In this document: positions 26,670-28,804 of the stretch, one piece after another | Layout: every line of letters begins with the position of its first letter | Numbering within the stretch: the first letter of the stretch is position 1 | Origin: an uncultured Alistipes sp. | Lineage (GTDB): Bacteria > Bacteroidota > Bacteroidia > Bacteroidales > Rikenellaceae | Length of the DNA stretch: 28,804 nt | Reading direction: 5' to 3' | NCBI GenBank assembly: GCA_900546005.1 | Contig: URBJ01000019.1 | Coordinates: 1-28,804 of the forward strand | Position numbers and translations under genes: made by a program | Notes under the pieces: model-generated | Databases searched by the model: none | What the model was told of the DNA's origin: nothing | The model's input: the letters and a program-made list of their open reading frames with translations, nothing else

Positions 26670-27425
26670 GTGTTAGCAAAACGAATCATACCCTGTCTGG
26701 ACATCAAGGAGGGCCAGACGGTCAAAGGGATCAATTTTCTCGAACTGCGCGACGTGGGCGATCCGGTCGCACTGGGAAAGCGTTACGCTGAGGACGGTGC
26801 CGACGAACTGGTCTACCTCGACATCAGCGCCTCGATGGAGGGCCGAAAAACTTTTGCTGAATTAGTTACACGCATAGCCGCCAACATCAACATTCCGTTT
26901 ACGGTCGGCGGCGGCATTGCCTCCATAGAGGATGCTGGCCGACTGCTCACCGCCGGAGCCGACAAGGTGACGGTCAACAGTGCAGCAGTCAACAACCCCG
27001 ACCTGATCAGCGAAATCGCCTCGAAATATGGCAGCCAGTTTGTTGTCGTAGCCATCGACGCCAAACAGATCGACGGGGTATGGCGGGTGACGACACACGG
27101 CGGACACCGGCTCACGGAGAAAGAGCTGTTCTCGTGGGCCCGGGAGGCACAGGAACGTGGTGCCGGCGAGATCCTCTTTACCTCGATGGATCACGACGGA
27201 ACAAAAAACGGATACCCGTGTGAAACATACGCCCGCTTGTCACAAATGCTTTCAATCCCGGTCATCGCCTCGGGAGGTGCCGGAACCGTACAGCATATAG
27301 CCGATGTACTGACCAAAGGGTGTGCCGATGCAGCCCTCGCAGCCAGCATCTTCCACTACGGCGAGATCCCGATCCCCTACCTGAAACAAGAACTGAACAA
27401 AATGCATATACCTGTCAGATTATGA
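26670..27425 (+). CDS. hisF: Imidazole glycerol phosphate synthase, cyclase subunit
   Basis: Cyclase partner of HisH, 251 aa TIM barrel and a paralogue of hisA. Catalytic D11 (IPCLDIKEG) and D130 (VVAIDAKQ) are present, together with the phosphate-binding motifs VGGGI and ASGGAG. The start is a GTG at 26670, 2 bp after the hisA stop; no nearby ATG would keep the conserved [10 protein letters not shown] beginning. Its stop overlaps the hisIE ATG (ATGA). Confidence 0.96.
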   Translation: MLAKRIIPCLDIKEGQTVKGINFLELRDVGDPVALGKRYAEDGADELVYLDISASMEGRKTFAELVTRIAANINIPFTVGGGIASIEDAGRLLTAGADKVTVNSAAVNNPDLISEIASKYGSQFVVVAIDAKQIDGVWRVTTHGGHRLTEKELFSWAREAQERGAGEILFTSMDHDGTKNGYPCETYARLSQMLSIPVIASGGAGTVQHIADVLTKGCADAALAASIFHYGEIPIPYLKQELNKMHIPVRL

Positions 27426-28024
27426 TACAATTCAAAGAACTGAACACAACCAAGAGTTGCGAAGGCCTCGTCCCGGCCATTATACAAGACGACAACACCC
27501 GTCAGGTTCTGATGTTGGGCTACATGAACGAAGAGGCTTACAACAAAACAGTCAGCGAAGGCCGCGTAACCTTCTTCAGCCGCACCAAGAACCGTCTGTG
27601 GACAAAAGGCGAAACCAGCGGCAATTTTCTCAATGTAAAGAGCATTGCGAAAGATTGTGACGACGACACGTTGTTGATTCGCGTAGAACCGGTCGGTCCG
27701 GTCTGCCACAAAGGGACCAAAACCTGCTTTGCCGAACGGGAAAGCGAAGGTTTTATCGGACAACTACAAAGCGTGATCCAACAGCGTCACCGCGACATGC
27801 CCGAAGGCTCCTATACGACCAAACTGTTCAAGAAAGGCGTTAAAAAGATTGCTCAGAAGGTCGGAGAAGAGGCCGTTGAAACCATCATCGAGGCAGTGGA
27901 CAACAACAACGAAGATCTGATCTACGAAATCTCCGATCTGATCTATCACCTGCTTGTTCTGATGGAGAATCAAGGGCTCACAATCGCCGACATCGAAAAA
28001 GAGCTGGCTCAACGCCACCAATAA
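27422..28024 (+). CDS. hisI: Bifunctional phosphoribosyl-AMP cyclohydrolase / phosphoribosyl-ATP pyrophosphatase
   Basis: HisIE fusion of 200 aa for steps two and three of histidine synthesis. The HisI part (1 to about 108) has [11 protein letters not shown], the metal-binding DCDDDTLL and [12 protein letters not shown] with the zinc cysteines. The HisE part (about 110-200) is helical with [18 protein letters not shown] and [14 protein letters not shown], whose acidic residues bind magnesium. The ATG at 27422 lies in the 4-bp overlap with hisF; upstream in-frame codons are hisF sequence. With this gene all ten enzymatic activities of the pathway are encoded in the operon. Confidence 0.96.
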   Translation: MIQFKELNTTKSCEGLVPAIIQDDNTRQVLMLGYMNEEAYNKTVSEGRVTFFSRTKNRLWTKGETSGNFLNVKSIAKDCDDDTLLIRVEPVGPVCHKGTKTCFAERESEGFIGQLQSVIQQRHRDMPEGSYTTKLFKKGVKKIAQKVGEEAVETIIEAVDNNNEDLIYEISDLIYHLLVLMENQGLTIADIEKELAQRHQ

Positions 28025-28064
28025 TCGAAACGACCTGTATTAACCACTAAAACGAAAACCACAT

Positions 28065-28526
28065 ATGGAAAACAAAAAGATCGGTATTGCCAGCGATCAT
28101 GCCGGCTACCAACTGAAAGAGTTTGTGATCGGATATCTCAGCTCGAAAGGCTATGATGTGTATGATTTCGGATGCAAATCGGAAGAGAGTTGCGACTATC
28201 CGGATTACGCTCATCCGCTTGCCGAAGCGATCGAAAAGGGAGAGTTGCCTCGCGGTATTGCCATGTGCGGCAGCGCGAACGGTATCACCATGACGTTGAA
28301 CAAGCATCAGGGCATACGGGCAGCAATCTGCTGGGAGCCTGAAATCGCTTCACTGGCCCGCCGCCACAACGATGCAAATGTCTGCACGATGCCGGCTCGC
28401 TTCATTGACACGGATACGGCCCGCAAGATTGTAGATATCTTTTTGAATACGGAGTTCGAGGGAGGCCGTCATCAAGCCCGTGTCGACAAAATTCCGGTAA
28501 AGGAGCTTTGCAAATCGGCGAAATAG
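28065..28526 (+). CDS. rpiB: Ribose-5-phosphate isomerase B (RpiB/LacAB family)
   Basis: Interconverts ribulose 5-phosphate and ribose 5-phosphate; 153 aa. Sugar-phosphate isomerase motifs are clear: SDHAGY (D11, H12), the active-site cysteine C68 in M-C-G-S-A-N-G, NKHQGIRAAIC and RRHNDAN. The loop has Ala71 where many RpiB proteins have Gly (C-G-S/T-G-x-G). It lies 40 bp after hisIE, on the same strand, with no terminator between and one directly after, so it is probably the last gene of the his transcript. Its product is the precursor of PRPP, the HisG substrate, which makes the link sensible. Confidence 0.93.
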   Translation: MENKKIGIASDHAGYQLKEFVIGYLSSKGYDVYDFGCKSEESCDYPDYAHPLAEAIEKGELPRGIAMCGSANGITMTLNKHQGIRAAICWEPEIASLARRHNDANVCTMPARFIDTDTARKIVDIFLNTEFEGGRHQARVDKIPVKELCKSAK

Positions 28527-28551
28527 ACCATCCTGATTATTTCAGCAAAAT

Positions 28552-28590
28552 AAGCGACAGAGGATCAATGGTTTTCCTCTGTCGCTTTTT
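28552..28590 (+). terminator. Rho-independent terminator after rpiB
   Basis: 13-bp perfect stem (28552-28564 with 28575-28587), 10-nt loop, then a T-run to 28590. It marks the likely end of the his-rpiB operon. Confidence 0.9.
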
Positions 28591-28673
28591 ATAACGGCAG
28601 CCATTTTCCCCGTCTAAAAGGTTTTAAACGGACTTTATAAACCGCCGAATAGATAAATTTTCTTTCGAAAAAA

Positions 28674-28704
28674 TTTGCAGAATAAAATTTTAATCGTACT
28701 TTTG
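28674..28704 (+). promoter_or_regulatory. Promoter of the tRNA-Gly gene
   Basis: TTTG (28674-28677), 19-bp spacer and TACTTTTG (28697-28704), a full consensus match. Transcription should start near 28711, leaving about 40 nt of 5' leader before the tRNA. Confidence 0.75.
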
Positions 28705-28751
28705 CATCACCCAAACGGAACACGGTGGGTGTTCCTCAAAAAAGGGATACT

Positions 28752-28804
28752 GCGGAAATAGCTCAGTTGGTAGAGCACAACCTTGCCAAGGTTGGGGTCG
28801 CGAG
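28752..28804 (+). tRNA. tRNA-Gly (anticodon GCC), truncated by the window end
   Basis: Acceptor strand GCGGAAA, D arm GCTC/GAGC with AGTTGGTA loop, anticodon stem CAACC/GGTTG around loop TTGCCAA (anticodon GCC at 28785-28787), a variable loop and the first T-stem bases GCGAG are all present. The 3' part lies beyond the window. Other tRNA genes may follow on the same transcript. Confidence 0.95.

Noticed and set aside
1..28804. Insertion sequences, CRISPR repeats or phage genes
   Set aside because: No transposase, integrase, direct-repeat array or phage structural gene was found on either strand; gene content looks like stable core chromosome.

Overview
The window looks like chromosomal DNA from a moderately GC-rich member of the Bacteroidota, most likely Bacteroidales and possibly an Alistipes/Rikenellaceae-type gut bacterium. 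The order is an inference from protein style, gene set and promoters; the genus is a guess. Several intergenic gaps carry the Bacteroidota promoter pattern (TTTG about -33, TAnnTTTG about -7), and most starts lack a Shine-Dalgarno sequence. I see no mobile element, CRISPR array or phage gene.

Layout. 120-1559: a Tat-exported Gfo/Idh/MocA oxidoreductase, facing tsaD (1643-2665, minus) across a perfect bidirectional terminator. 2779-7392: a very large TamB-like envelope protein, divergent from tsaD. 7524-8516: a BASS-type transporter, whose 3' end overlaps by 36 bp a methyltransferase gene (minus). That gene lies directly behind a U32-peptidase/RlhA-like gene (9365-11209, minus). 11365-12720: an NSS transporter, overlapping a TrmH/SpoU methyltransferase gene (minus) tail to tail by 9 bp. 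13635-17935: carA-carB, closed by a strong hairpin. 18003-18641: a phosphopantetheinyl transferase. 18694-20754: a secreted GH36 alpha-galactosidase.

20785-28590: a complete histidine operon, hisG-D-C-B-H-A-F-IE, followed by rpiB and a terminator. Most his junctions overlap or nearly touch, so the set is almost certainly one transcript. The window ends inside a tRNA-Gly(GCC) gene with its own promoter.

The most interesting element is the 5' leader of the his operon. It encodes an 18-residue peptide with five His codons (H-G-H-H-H-H), followed by a Rho-independent terminator. A segment overlapping the leader stop codon can pair with the left arm of that terminator. This is a textbook layout for ribosome-mediated attenuation by histidyl-tRNA supply, in a phylum where such leaders are far less described than in Proteobacteria. 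Secondary points are a HisB phosphatase domain without the usual zinc-ligand loop, rpiB appended to the his operon, and convergent gene pairs with overlapping coding ends. Four genes are predicted RNA-modification enzymes (tsaD, the U32 protein, the SAM methyltransferase and the SpoU methyltransferase).
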